Source: Dipteris shenzhenensis
Lineage: Eukaryota > Polypodiophyta > Polypodiopsida > Gleicheniales
Assembly: GCA_047967505.1 (NCBI GenBank)
Contig: CM106539.1
Direction: 5' to 3' (one strand)
Length of the DNA stretch: 64,000 bases
Below are positions 13,501 to 28,142 of this stretch, piece after piece; positions within the stretch are counted from its first letter, which is position 1; each line of letters opens with the position of its first letter. Below the pieces are notes generated by a model. That model saw only the letters and a list, made by a program, of their open reading frames with translations. It made no database searches and was not told where the DNA came from. The translations under genes were made by a program, and so were the position numbers.

Positions 13501-16500
13501 TGTGGGTGACTTTACTTGCATCCGAGTGTGCAGAGACCTTGGAGGAACCTTTGGAAAAGTCACTTTGGCTTTGCGAAGTGGTTTTGAGAGCCTGTTAAGA
13601 GCTTTCAAAGAAAAAGTCGTTTTTTGAGCTTTTCCCTGTTCCGTTCGATGACAGAGACTCCGTATTGACTTGTAGAGGCAACTATTGCTTGCTTTTGGTG
13701 TCCACATTACTTCAGGAGCTTGGAAACACCTTTATTCTTGAATCTGGGATCATTTCAGTGGATTTCTGACTCAGTGTATCAGTTCCTGCGTTTTTTGCCC
13801 TGGTGTTGGAACTCAAGTTTAAAGCAACCATTTGCAGATCTGTCAGTTCCGGTGGACTCAGGGGGTCCTAAAACTTCTATGTTGCTCATCATTCGCACTC
13901 CGGTGGAGTTTACAGATAGCTCTGTTTCCAAAAACGTTTTTCAGTCCGTGTGTTGGACCCAGTGATTGAGAGCACGGTTTCCAAAACCGCCGTCTGTCCC
14001 ATTGCATTCCGGACGCCCAAAAACCCCTACCTATCAGTTCTTGTGTGATTCGGTGAAGGATTTTCAGAGTTATAAATCTCTGTGTATTCGATTTCGTCTC
14101 TCTGTTATGCATTTTTCATACTAAGGTTTTGAAACCTTAGATTTATGCCACATGGCAGTGGATAAGTGTTGACTCCCATTTCTCATTCATCGGTTGGGAT
14201 TTTGGAGTTCTGGCAGAAGAGAGATATTTGCAGATTTTCTTGCTGAGTCCGATTATGCAATGGCGCCCATGTTTTGAAGCATCTCAGGTTCTATTTTCAG
14301 TAGCGCTCATTACCGTGGGACTATGATTTCTTGAGCATACCTTATGCAGATCACTCTGGTTGCAGTTTGAGCAGTGTGCGCTCATTCGTGGTGTGCATTG
14401 GGTTGCAGTGGATGATTTATAGGCCATTTGGATGCATTGCGGTCCTTGTTGGATGCGCTGATAGGCCCAAATTGCCTTGTGGGATGCTATTTTTATGGAC
14501 GCTTTGCACATGGATGCTATTTTATGCTGAGGGACAGCTTTGACACATTGCAGGTGATGCACTGATAGTGCTATGCTCTCTTGGATGAGACATTATTGAT
14601 GCATATGCTAGTGGACGGTGTTTATGCTTGAGTCATTTGGCACTTATTGGCATTTTCTTTTGGGCTAGATTTGCTCATATGGATGCATAGTATATGCACA
14701 TGAGTCCGATGCATCTTTTGATGCTTTGAGCTTTGAGCTTTGGTGATATTTCAGTCTATTGTGGCATACACATTTGGGTGCACCTAGTATTTGGTGTGAT
14801 TCTCTCTTGCAGGCACTAGCATTTGGGATTTTGTTTCATTTGCATCATGGCATCCTCTTCCACGTCTGAAAAGGAGTTTTTCAGCATTAAAAAGTTTGAT
14901 GGGACAAACTTTTCTTTGTGGAAAGAACAGATAAGGGATGTGCTTATTCAAAAGAAGCAGATTAAACCCTTGGCAGGGATTGAAGCTAAGCCTGCAAATA
15001 TGTCTGAGGATGATTGGAATGAGTTGGATGCATTAGCAAAGTCTACTATTAGACTTCATCTTGCAGAGTCAGTTTATTTCACAGTAGTAAATGAGCAGAC
15101 TACGGAAGATTTGTGGAAGAAACTGTGTGCCACTTATGAGAAGGAAACTGCCTCTAATAAAGTTTACCTCATGAAGAGGTTGTTTGAGCTGCAGATGAAG
15201 GAAGGGGTCTCCATTGCTTCTCACTTGAATGAATTCAATATTATTTTCAGCCAGCTTCAGGCTCAGAAAATGAATTTTGATGCGGAGACTAAGGCAATAT
15301 TTCTCTTATGTTCATTGCCATCCTCATGGGATACCTTCCGTACAGCTGTCAGTAACTCTGCACCTGGTGGAGTACTGAAATTTGATGATGTTGTGGGTAG
15401 CTTGTTGGCCGAGGAGATTAGACGGAAGTCTATGGATGGCAATAAGCAGGATGCAGCCTTAAATGTGCAAAGGGGCAGATCACAGTTCAGGGGGAAGTCC
15501 CAAGAAAGAGTGAAGTCACGTAGCAAATCCAGGGCACGGAACATTGAGTGTTACCATTGTGGCAAGAAGGGCCATATGAAAAAGGATTGCTACAAGCTGA
15601 AAAGAGAGCAAAAGGATAAGAAAAAGAATGCAAATTGGGGTGCAAATCAAAAGGAAGAGAGTCCAAGGGAGGACAAAGGAAAAGTGAAGATCGAGGAGAT
15701 CAATGCAGTCACACGTGATAGTGACAATGATGTTCTCTTCATGTCTAGTTTATCTGCAGAGTTGCTTACCACTTCAGATGATGCATATTCCCAGGATTGG
15801 ATTTTGGATTCTGGTGCTTCATTCCATGTTACTCCCCATAGGGAATGGTTCTCCTTCTTATGATAGTGGAAAGACAGGTTGTGTGCATCTTGGAAATGAC
15901 TATGCATGTGACATAGTGGGAGCAGGTGACATAAAGTTTTCTTTTGCAAATGGGTCTGCATTTGTTTTGAAACATGTGAGACATGTGCCTAAGTTGACCA
16001 AGAGTCTTATTTCAGTGGGTTAGCTAGATGATGTTGGTTTTCACACCACTTTTGGCTTTCAAAGTTGGAAAATTCAAAAGGGCTCTATGCTTTTGGCCAG
16101 GGGTGCCAAGTGTGGGACTTTATATCCCTTACATGTATCATGGGTATTTGATCATGTTGTTGCAATAAACGAGCAGCCAAGCACTTCTTTGTGGCATTGC
16201 AGGTTGGGGCACATGAGCCAGAATGGAATGAAACTCTTATGCCGTTTGGGTTATGTACCGCATTTGAGTTTCTCTGATTTTGAATTTTGTGAGCATTGTC
16301 TCTATGGGAAGCAGACTAAATCAGCCCATAAAAGAAGGGGAAAGAAAGAGTTTGAAATGCTTGATTTGGTGCATTCAGACGTATGTGGTCCCATGCCTAC
16401 ACGGTCATTAGGTGGGGCTGAATACTATGTGACATTCATTGATGATGCAACTAGGAAAGTGTGGGCTTATGCTATAGCTCGGAAGAGTGATGTGTTCCAG

Positions 16501-19500
16501 GTATTTCAGAAATGGCTGGCCTTGGTTGAGAATCAGTCAGGTAGAACGCTTAAATGCCTATGGACTGACAATGGTGGAGAGTATCTCTCTCATGACTTTC
16601 AGCATTTCTGTGATACACGTGGGATTAAGAGGGAGCTCACATCCCCTCGTACTCCAGAGCAAAATCCAGTTGCAAAAAAGATGAACCGTACCATTCAAGA
16701 AAGGTTGCAATGCATGCTTTCCAATGCAAGTCTTTCTGGTGGTTTTTGGGCTGAGGCAATGAAGACTACAGTGCATGTGATCAATAGATCACCTAGTAAG
16801 AGTTTGGATGGTGGTATTCCTAAAGAGGCATGGAGTGGCAAGAAGCCCTCTTACTCTCATTTGCGTATATTTGGGTGTGAGGCATATGCACATGTGCCAA
16901 AAGAGCTTCGAAAGAAGCTAGATCCTAAGTCTAGGAAATGCATTTTTCTGGGTTATGGTGAAAGTGGAGAGATGGGCTATCGTCTCTGGGATCCAGAAGC
17001 AAAGAAGATCATACGCAGCCATGATGTGGTCTTCAATGAGAAGAAGATGCATAAGGCACCCATGAGGGATGTGGAAATGAGGAGAATCACTTTCCAGGAT
17101 GTGAATCCACCTGCCTATGTTGATAGACAGCAAGCTGTCCATGCACCAAATGTGCAAGAAATGGTACCACCAAGTACTCCCACAGGTATACAATCAAGGG
17201 TAGATGATGGATCATCTATTGGTGGAAATGATGAGCCAAATGTGGCTGATATGCAAGTGGGACAGCAAGCTGAAATGCCATTGAGAAGATCATCTAGAGT
17301 GTCTAGACCGCCTGATAGGTTTGTTCCAGGGGTAGACTATGTGATGCTTACTGATTGCGGGGAGCCTTCTTGCTATAGAGAGGCTATGATGCGTGAGGAT
17401 CAATGCAAGTGGGAGTATGCTATGCAATCAGAGATGAGTTCACTTATGAAGAATAAGACTTGGGACTTGGTTTCTTTGCCACATGGAAAGAAAGCATTGC
17501 CATGTAAATGGGTCTACAAAATGAAGGTCACAGGTGATGATGTGCCTAGGTACAAGGCCCGTTTGGTTGCTAAAGGGTTCAAGCAAGAGAAGGGTGTGGA
17601 CTTTGATGAGATATTCTCTCGGTTGTGAAGATGACCACACTTAGATGCATGCTTGGACTAGTGGCATCAGAGGATATGGAGCTTATGCAAATGGATGTCA
17701 AGACAGCTTTCTTGCATGGGGATTTGCATGAGGAAATTTACATGGTGCAGCCGGAAGGCTTTGAAGAAAAGGGCAAAGAGCATTTAGTTTGCAAGCTGAA
17801 AAAGAGTCTCTATGGTCTTAAGCAAGCACCTAGAGAATGGTATCAGAAGTTTGATGCTTTCATTCGGTCCCAGGGTTTTAGAAGGAGTGAAATTGATCAC
17901 TGCCTCTACACTAAAAGGGCTAAGGATAATAGCCTGATAATCTTGGCACTATATGTGGATGATATGCTATTGGCTAGCAAGAATACTTATGAGCTAGATG
18001 CATTAAAGGCCAAGTTGCATGAGGCCTTTGATATGAAGGATTTGGGATTTGCAGGTCATATTCTTGGTATGCGCATCACGCATGATCGGAGTAGGAAACT
18101 CCTTTGGCTTTCACAAAAAGAGTATGTTACAAAAGTATTACAGCGTTTCAATATGGAGGGGGGGAAGGCAGTGAGTACTCCATTGCCTCCATATGTGAAA
18201 CTGAGTCATACAGATAGTCCCAAATCAGATGAGGAAAGGGCCATGATGGCCAAGGTTCCTTACGCATCAGCAGTTGGGAGTCTTATGTATGCTATGATAG
18301 CTACTAGACCAGACATTGCATTTGCAGCGGGAGTTGTTAGCCGGTATATGGCTAATCCAGGAAAGAGGCATTGGGAGGCAGTTAAGTGCATCATGAGGTA
18401 CATGAAGGGTACCAAGGAGATGTGCATTTGCTTTGGTAAAGGAGACATGCGTGTACTTGGGTACACAGATTCAGACTATGCAGGGCATGTGGATAGTAGG
18501 AGATCCACTTCTGGTTATGTGTTCACCTTTGCAGGTGGTGCAGTGTCATGGATGTCTCGTGGACAGAAGTGCGTGGCTTTGTCTACCACAGAGGCTGAGT
18601 ATGTTGCAGCCACAGAGGGTTGCAAGGAGGCTATATGGCTTGATCGGCTAGTGGGAGATTTGGGGATTCATACAGGTGTACCGACATTGCATAGTGATTC
18701 AATGAGTGCTATTCAGCTAGCACGGAATCCGGTCTTTCATGCAAAGACCAAACACATTGAGGTCAAGTACCATTTCATCAGGGAGGTACTTGAGGACAAG
18801 CGCATAGAGCTTGTCAAGGTTCATACAGATGATAACCCTGCAGATATGCTGACGAAGAGTCTACCTAGTCAGCGGTTTGAGTATTGTCGTGTATTGATGG
18901 GCATTGGATAGTATGCTCACTGGTTGTTCTCCCTTAAAGGCACATTGTCCTTTAAGTGGGAGGTTGTGGGGGTTAAAGGTCACTGTGCCTTAACCCCAGT
19001 TATGTACAATACTCAAACACATATATAAATGAATGAAAAAGAAGATTAGGGTGGTTCTGCACCCACCAAACTTGTGTGGCTCTCTGTCTCTCTCTCTCGC
19101 TCTCTCTCCCTCTTCCGTTCTTACTTCCGTTGAGAGCACTCTCATGAAATACATCAAAGGCACACTTGATTATGGCATCACCTATACCAAGGGCAACACC
19201 TTGATCAGATTCTATGACTCAGATTGGGCAAGAGATGTGGACAGCAGGAGATCACTGACAGGTCACTGTTTCTCACTTGGATCTGGAGCTGTGTCATGGG
19301 TCAGCAAGAAGCAAGCCATAGTTGCTCTTTTTTCTACCGAGGCTGAGTACAAATCAGCATGTTTTGCCTCTTGTGTGGCAATGTGGTTGAGGAGGATTTT
19401 AGGGACATGGGTGCAGTGCAAAACAAGCCTATGCAATTATCATGTGACAATCAGAGTTGCATGGCAATTGCAAAGAACCCTATGTTCCATGCTTGCATAA

Positions 19501-22500
19501 AACACATTGAGATTCAATATCACTTTGTATGTGAGCTCATCATGGATGGAGAGGTCGACTTGGTGTACTGTTCAACTATAGAGAATGCTACGGACATCTT
19601 TAGAAGGCTCTTGGAAGAGACTTGCTAGAGAGGCATCTTCATCGACTTGGCATTGGGCCGAAAAAGTAAGTTTACTTGTGGGCAGACATTGAGGGGGGGT
19701 GTTAGATATCAATGCTCCACTCTCATGTAACTACGCAGGAACCAACTAACTATACTTGTAAGCCCCCCATATGAGGAGAAGGCATTTGAGTAGCTTGGTT
19801 ATCCGGTAGGTCCCGGTTTGGATACCAGATGGGGGCCATGTGTGGCCTGATGGCTGGACGGCTTCGGATAGAGTTGGCACATTGCCAACTAGGCTACATG
19901 CAAGTGCAAGAAGGCATCCCATGATTGACCGCACTGAGGGTAGATGGAGCATTTCCGAGGCAGCCCACTCTTGGGATGTGGGGCCCGTTTGGAGCCCCAA
20001 ACAGGCCGAATGGTAACCATAGGTTAGTTGCTCTATTCTGCACCACGGTTCTAATGTGTGGTCGATGGCCTATTTCGAGACTAACCTCCAGTCAGTTGTT
20101 TTGTGGGGTCGGGGTCTCCCGATTGGGTCTAACCGAGTACGACTGGTGGCTATATAAGATCAAGCTCGTGAAGCCCATCATCATCACTGGCTACAGTAAC
20201 CCTGATTCCTTAGCATCCAGCCTCTGTCCTCTACTATTTCCAGCACACCATCGAAGCTTCTCACACAAGAGCGCATGGCTGGGAGGCAGCGCCATCTATT
20301 GTATCAATTTTATAGTAATCAAATTTTTGATTCTCCATACTATCTGCTTTTCTCACTTGCATACGAGATCCTGTTATCTATTGAGCACAGACGTTGTATT
20401 GTTTTCTTACAATATTATCATCCATGGATTGCTCTAGCTTTGATACTAAAAAGATTATATTGTAGCAAGACCTCATATAGGCACTCAGATGCCTTGCTAA
20501 CAAGCACTTGCTCATGAGTAAGAGCCTATTGAGGGTCTAGAATCACCCTTCAAAGGAGTTGTTAATGATTAGGATCCTATTGAGGATTTGGAAGCACTAT
20601 TATATAGTAATATTCCAAACTAGTCCACAATGTAAAGTAATAGAGGGCATATTGAGAGATAGATTGCTTTATCATACACAACTATAAGATTCAAAGGAGG
20701 AGATGCTAGAAACTCCATGTATATTGGGTAGTCATAGTGGGACAATGAAGGACCTCACAGTATTCCATGAGACTCCTCAAACTCTCACACTAGAGAATAA
20801 TATGTCAATTTGGATATTTTATTTCTATTCATATCCTTGGAGGCTGGATAAAAATGATGAACTCCCTTGCTCATATACATAGGGAAATTCTCATGAACTA
20901 GGCTTCCTTTAAGAGCAAAAGAAAATTCTTGCAACCACTCCTATATCTATTCTTCAACTGTTATTGAGATAGAGGGTTAGGATGGCAGGCATTAAAAGAG
21001 GATTGGGGTATTGTTGACTTGAACCTAGCTATCTTGAGTCACCAAAAGAGTCACACTTCTATTTTAGATGCATCAATCATGAGAATAGGCCATACACACA
21101 TTAGTAATCATGGTAGTTCTCATAGAGTAGTGCTACCTAAAGAGAGAGAAAATTATTACCATCATCCCCTATTCTTTAAGATAGTGAATGGAAATGCACA
21201 CTCTGGCTAGAGCCTCGCCTTTAATGGTAATTCTAGAAATTGACTCTTCTTTTGAGGTGATACATAGCTAAAGTATGAAAATGTCAATGTAAGAGCTAGG
21301 ATATTGAACCAAGCCTAGGTAGCCTCAATTATCACCAAAGAGGCACAAAGGTGGAGATCCTAATTATAAGAGGTAGGTTATTGAACCAAACCTAGCTAGC
21401 CTTCATCACTAGCCACTATGGAGACCTTGATTATAAGATGATACCTTGATTATAAGAGGAGACCTTGATATAAATAGAGACCTTAATTATAAGTGGAGAC
21501 CCTATTTATAATAGGAGACCTTGATTATAAGTGGATACCCTAATTATAATAATATTTCCCATACTAGGATGTACAATGGGATCCTAGAGAGTGGCTTGGC
21601 TAAGTAAGCCCCATAGCTTGAGTTGTCATCCTTCACTTCTTGCACTACCTACATTGTAGACTACGATATTTATAAGAAGAATTCCCATTCTAGGATGTAC
21701 AATGGTACCCCAGAGAGTCATTTGGTTAAATAAGACCCATAGATAGAGTTATCATCCTTCATTTCTTACATTACCTACATTGTAGGCAAATCTATCTATC
21801 ATGCTCACCTTGGAGACTCTTGTTTGAGAGACTCTACCTATCTTCATGGGTAGATGTCTTTAGCTAGTTTGCTCCCCTTGTAGAATTTTTGTTGAAAGAC
21901 ATGCTTCAATGATATAAATGTCACACTTGACTTAGTTCTATTCATCGGAGCCACAAAAGATGTCCTATTTCTTCTAGTTGGTTGCACATGGGAACTCCAC
22001 CATCCACCATCAATGGCTACAATAGAAGGGGAGATTAGTACATGCCAGTGCTACGTAAGAAGGACCCATGGCTCTATAAAATATTGCATATGGTGATGCT
22101 TGATATCCTAAGAAAAATGCAGCTGCACTTAGGATGATAGCAAAACTATGGAAATCACCAATGGGTTAAGCGTTCATATGGGATATGATTGCTCATTGAG
22201 GGCATTCAAGTGGGAGGTTTTGTAGTATATATGGTTAGTGGGAATTAGGATAAAGTAAGTTGTTATGCTTAATGACTAGAAGGAAAACACTCAAATAATG
22301 AAACTTGAAATGTCCAAACCTTTATCTTCATGCATTCACAACTCCTTTGTCTAGAAATTTGTGAGGTCAAGTTTATCTGCAAGTCATATAAAAGCCCACA
22401 AATAATTATAGTAAGCTATCTATAAACCTTAGCCATCAATAGGCCACAACATTTTGGGCAATCATGTGTTCTTACAAATAAATCTCATGATTTTGTTACC

Positions 22501-23097
22501 ATGATATCCTATATTGAATCAAAAGATCTGTCAAGTCATATACAAAAATCAATTTATCATATCACATTGTTTGATATAATCTCAAGGAATGTACCATTTC
22601 TTGAGTAGAAGGATGTGTTATATGTATCTTCATGATGTGTAGGGCTGGTGAAAAGTACTTTGTAGCCTTCAAAAGGTACAAAAATTGGTACATAAAAGCT
22701 ACACCTACATATAATAAGATCAAATAAAGATTAATGTTTAGTTCTTGCCATGCTTTAAAGGTCAAAGAGAAATTTTAGACACTTCCATGTCATTCATATT
22801 GAATGCCACTCACCAAACCCTTTTATCTTCTAAAAATAAGCTTAGAAAATAGAAAGTAGGTAGTAAAAAAACTTACCAAAATGTGAAATTTCAACAAAAG
22901 TGAGGGAAGGGAGGCTTTTGCATCAAATATGTTGAGTCTAGGGTACATCCCAAAAAGATCATCCCCTATAATCCTTGTTTCCCATGGCAGCCCTTTTGGA
23001 GCCTCTTTTTAGCCTTGCTAACTTCCTACTTCTTGCCCTCTACCCCCATAATATTTTATATTCCCTTTCTCTCTTTTCATATCCTCTCTCCTTACTA

Positions 23098-23149
<52 letters not shown>

Positions 23150-26100
23150 TCATCAATAGGCAAGTGATGCAAGAAAGGATAGTTAACAAAAAAAACAGTT
23201 GGAAAATTGAGGAGACATTCAAAATTGTACAAATAGGAACGCATGTAGTGATCCCATGTAAAATGTAGCTATATATTATGCAAAATCATAATTCACAAAG
23301 ATTGTAAATGATCTCATTACAAGCCCTATCAAACATTGGAAAAGACTAGAAGAAGTTGGAAAGAAGTCCAACCCTTTTAGAAATAGAAAGTGAGGGCGCC
23401 TTGCTTTCATAGACATTAGAGGAAATCAGGGATCTCAAAAGCTCCCTTTATTAGTCACTCACAATTTTTTGGATTAGTCATCTGAGTGAATGCTAAAAGA
23501 ACTTTAATCAATTAGGTTACTCTAGTCCAATCTCTTGGTGGGTGATCATGTCCCTAAGCCATTCCTTGTGTATTAAGTTTTTCACTTGAGAGCCTTTATA
23601 GCCAATGAAAAATGAACAAGGATATATCCTAAGTCTTGGGCTCAAGAAAGTTATAATGATAAAAAGTTATAGTTTGATGATCCAACTACTTGAATAACTC
23701 CCCTATTGAAGAGAGTTTTTATAAAGGAACTATAATGAAGAGGGAACTTTTCACTTACTTCACCTAAACATTAGATGTGCTTGAAGTCTAAAAGGAATTA
23801 TCCAAAGAGGGTATACCTCAAATCCATCAATGGCCTAAGAGAAGAGCCATAAAGTATAGGCATGTTTATAAACCTATGCCTAAATTTGAGCCTTATGAAC
23901 TTGTCAATTCTCCTTGTGTCGATATCTATGCTACAAGCAGATGCTATCACCAAATAGTTCACATAGTCTAGTTCTTTTAGAGGGGTGAGGCAATCACCCA
24001 AAGCTTCAGGTTTTCTTGGATTATTATTTTATGATTTTGATGATTCTTAATAGATTTGTCCCTAAATTATATGCAATAAATGTGATGCATTTTGAACTAC
24101 ACATCTAAGGAGTCTAAGGTATCCCAAAAGTATTCAAATTGAAACCCGCTTAGAGCCTTGAATCCTCATAATTCGTCTAGAATTCTTATCTAGAGAAATT
24201 ATACATGTTTTTATTGGACCTATATGGACTTAAAGGGTGTGCACATTCACTAGTTGTACATGAGATTGACTAACAACCATGCTATAGGTTGGCTAATCGA
24301 CTCTAGGAAGTTTTCTATACTCATATTGTCTTGTCAAATATTCTCCTATTTTTCTAGCTACTATAGATCAAGATTATCTATGCTGATTATTGGGAATTGA
24401 ACAAGTGTACAGTTTTAGAATCTTACCCCTTTCCATTTTTCAATTACAACTTTTATTCCATAGCTGAAAAAGAGCTCTATAGCTTCATGGCCTACTTTGT
24501 ATGTTACAACTAGATAGAAATGGTGATTGTATGAAAGTAGATAGAAATAATACTTTGTAGGTTACAACTAGAATATAAAAATAGTGGAATATGATAAACT
24601 TGTGTGATCTTCAGAAATGACTCATGTGTCATGGGATCCGACCAATATGTTGATGAAATTGTCTCTCTAAATGACACTAAGTGAAGAGTAATGCATGAAA
24701 TGTCATCCACTAGTGTCACTCTAGTGACTCTTATCTTGTTGCAACAATCATTAATCCATAAGAGAAGAGAAGAGGAGGAAGGAGGAAGAGGAAAGTGGAG
24801 GGAAGGGAGAGGGAATGTAAGGGGAAGAGAAAGGGGGAAGGGGACAAGGCATTCATGAGAAGCATGCAAGGGAGACAAGAACACACTTCAAGAAGGAAGA
24901 GAGCTTGTATTCCATTGAGAGTAAACAATAAATGAAGACCAAAGTCAAACATTTGGCCTTTATTTATGTCACCTTTTGAACAGAGGGCCAATCCAATACT
25001 CTCTTCCTACACTATTAGTCTCCTCCTTTTAGTTTTAGATGTCAAACATTTGGCCTTTATGCATGTCACCTTTTGAATCGAGGGCCAATACAATACTCTC
25101 TTCCTACATTATTAGTCTCCTCCTTTTAGTTTTACAATCTTTCTGGGCCTATTTGGATTTTGGGAAATTTTCAACAAAATCCTAATGCTTGAGAATACAA
25201 AGGAAGGTACAAGATGTTGTAGTGTCAACCATTGTGGTTAACATGCCCCCCTTCCTATAGGTGATCCACCCAAATCTGAGCCAAAAAGCTAAAAGATTGC
25301 ATGGCTTGGATTACATCATGCTAGTCCAATAGTCGTTGAGAAATGTGGCAACATTAGATAATACAGTTCCCAAAATTTGGTGCCATGCATGTCCTTGAAT
25401 GTTCAAATATGATGAGTGTGGAAGTTTTAAACGTGGAGGTACATGCACATCATTTGCTTTAAGAACAAGCCATGGTTGGGATAAAAAAAACCCTGCTCTT
25501 TGCATAGATTAAGCTAACAGTTGAGCCTTGTTCAAGTATGCCCCACTACAATATGATTATGAGCTAGGAAAAATGGCTAAAAAATGGATAGATGCCACAA
25601 TGGAGGGGTCGGGAACCTCTGCATATATCTCATTGAATTCTTCAAGATGGTACATGAGCGCATATGAGGTAGCAACTATCAAGAACTTGAAGCAAGAAAA
25701 ATTGTATAAAACATTATGGTCACTCGATTGCAATTCCCAAAAGATGCTTCATTTTCATCATCATGGTAGAGACATATATGTGGGATAGATTTGGTGATCA
25801 CAGCTAGCATTGCAATACATGGTCCAAAATTGGGGCTACTTAAAAAATAGGATCCTCTAAGTGGGCTATAATCCTACATTTGTATCTATGATGGGAAATC
25901 TTGCATGATCTAGAGGTTGGTACCTACCTCGGGTTTCATGTGGGTGGGCTGCTCTCCATGGGTGGAAGGTTCTTTCAATGAAAGCGTTAAAGACTACACT
26001 TCCATAATATCAAAATGGTGGAGTTTGCCCTTCCATTGGCTGAGGTTTGTAACAAAAGTGCAAAAGGTGTGGTAATGTATTGATTTGTTTTGGTTTATGG

Positions 26101-27506
26101 TTACCCCCCTAGGTAGGAAAGGTGTCAAGCTCATCCAATGTTAACATGGGTGGTAGGGGCCCCTCAAAGAATATGCCGGTTGTAAGATATTCTAGACGCA
26201 CTTGGAAGTGATGTCTGTTGGTGGCTAATCTAGATAAGATTTAAGGGATGAAGATTTGGGCAATGATGCTACGAGAGGAGTCAAAAACTTTGAGAGTTGG
26301 AGGATTGGTTGATACAAAAATGACCTATTTGGTGCTAGCCTCTACAACACTAAGGTTAATAGAGTAGGCTACATGGTTAGTTTCAAGCCAACTGAAGCCA
26401 TTGTCAAGGATTGTGAACATAGCACAGCTAGAAACCTATTATACAAGATTATGATGTGGGTGGGATGGTATTAGGCCACGTTATTTTGGATGAAATAGTT
26501 TCTTATATGTGCAGCTTCTTGACGAGTGCACATTCCTACAAACAAGCAAGGCCTTTGGCTAAGGAATGTGAGTTGCAAGGCCACGACTACAAGCCAACTA
26601 GCTTTGTGAGCTCAAAAAAATCTTCCTCAGTGGAGAGTTTGGATATTTTTTGGGGGATTCAACACCACGCTTCGAAATTCAAGAGAATTGGATGGAGTAA
26701 GAGCATCTAGAAGTTGGAATCCTATTAAAAAAGAATGTCTCCATTGAAAAATACCATGGCCATAGTGGGATGTGGATAGTTAGAATGATGTCAAAGAAGA
26801 GTGACGATGTACTTTGGTGAGAGGGGGCCAGTGAGATCAAGGTGGTATTTATAGAGGAAATAGTGAGGATACTAATGTGACAGTGGACTGTCTATTCTAT
26901 TGTGCATGGTCGTAGTGCTTGGTTGGCTAAATCTCAAGACAATCCCAGGAACCTATCAAGTTCCTCTTGCAACATTGTATTCAAAAAAATTGGACTTGTA
27001 TAAAGTCCAATTCCAAACTCGACTAAATACAAGTCTAAAATTTTTAAATATTATAGTCCCATGGTTTTTTTTCCATATACTTCAAAACAAATATTGCAAT
27101 ATGGACTTTACACACCCACTTATATAGAGTAACCATTGGTAGTTTTTCTAGCAAACTTTGAAAGCCCAAATTTAGTCAAATTACCAAATACTAGATAAGG
27201 TTATAAAAATACCTTCTATGATTAACCAAATAATTACACTTTGGTTAATACCACATAGTTTTGAACCAAATTCCTAATTATATCAAGATGACTTGTTCTC
27301 TTGGGGAGAAGGTGTACATATACAACTTCTTGGTGTAAAAACACATCATTTAAGAAGCATTTAAGTGCATGCCATTTTCAATTACAATTGGATGCCTGCT
27401 TGTTTTGACCAACTTTATGATAAAGGGTGGGGCTTGTCCCCCTATATTCTCACTGGGGAATCCAAGTGGAAGCAAAAAATGCATGTAGAGGAGAGAACTT
27501 TTTGTT

Positions 27507-27541
<35 letters not shown>

Positions 27542-28032
27542 ATTTGATATCTATTATAAAAATTTCCAAAAAGCAACTCAAAAAATGCAAAATTTTTCAA
27601 AGATTCCAATTTTAAAAAATTCCCCAAATTTTAATTCTCAAAAACATTTTCCTGAAAGTTTTTTTTTAATGATTTTTAAAAATCAACATAAGTTTTGCAA
27701 ATGAAAAAATTTAGTAAAGAGCAAAATTTTGATATATATTATAAATTTATTTCAAAGATAACCAAAATTTTTGAAAACTTCCAAAAGTTTTTTATTTTTT
27801 AAAAAGTTTTCCCAAAATTTTGATTTTTTAATTAACATTTCTTAAAAAAGAAATTTCCCCCAATATATATATATATAATGTTTGTTTTGAAAATTAACAA
27901 AGTTTTGCAAACTAAACAATTTATCTAAAAAATAACTCTCACATGTGGCATGCCCCACATGTGGGGGGAGAGCGAGGGGAGAGTAGGAGAGGGAGGCAGA
28001 CAAGGGAGAGGGAAAGTGAGGGAGGGGGGAGT

Positions 28033-28077
<45 letters not shown>

Positions 28078-28110
28078 CCCCCCCACCCCCCCAATCATGT
28101 GGCATAAGCC

Positions 28111-28142
<32 letters not shown>

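Larger units (their letters stand above)
13226..19144 (+). mobile_element. Complete Ty1/copia element, 5,919 bp, nested, defective
   Basis: Two 180-bp LTRs (13226-13405 and 18965-19144) start TGTGGGGG and end CTCTCA, with two mismatches between them. The target-site duplication is TGAAA (13221-13225 and 19145-19149). A Met-tRNA primer site follows the 5' LTR and a purine tract precedes the 3' LTR. Domain order is gag, zinc knuckle, protease, integrase, reverse transcriptase, RNase H, which is copia order. The polyprotein is broken by a frameshift near 15855, a TAG at 16021 and a frameshift near 17620. The integrase catalytic Glu is Lys. It inserted into an older copia element and runs antisense to PEX12. 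Confidence 0.96.
3059..22594 (-). other. PEX12 intron 5, 19.5 kb
   Basis: This interval lies between the exon 5 donor and the exon 6 acceptor (TTGTAG). It holds the solo LTR, the 401-bp duplication, the gypsy remnant, and the truncated copia element with a younger copia nested in it. A further small exon encoding about 29 residues may be hidden here, because Arabidopsis PEX12 has a segment between the two flanking exons that I could not find. Confidence 0.8.
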
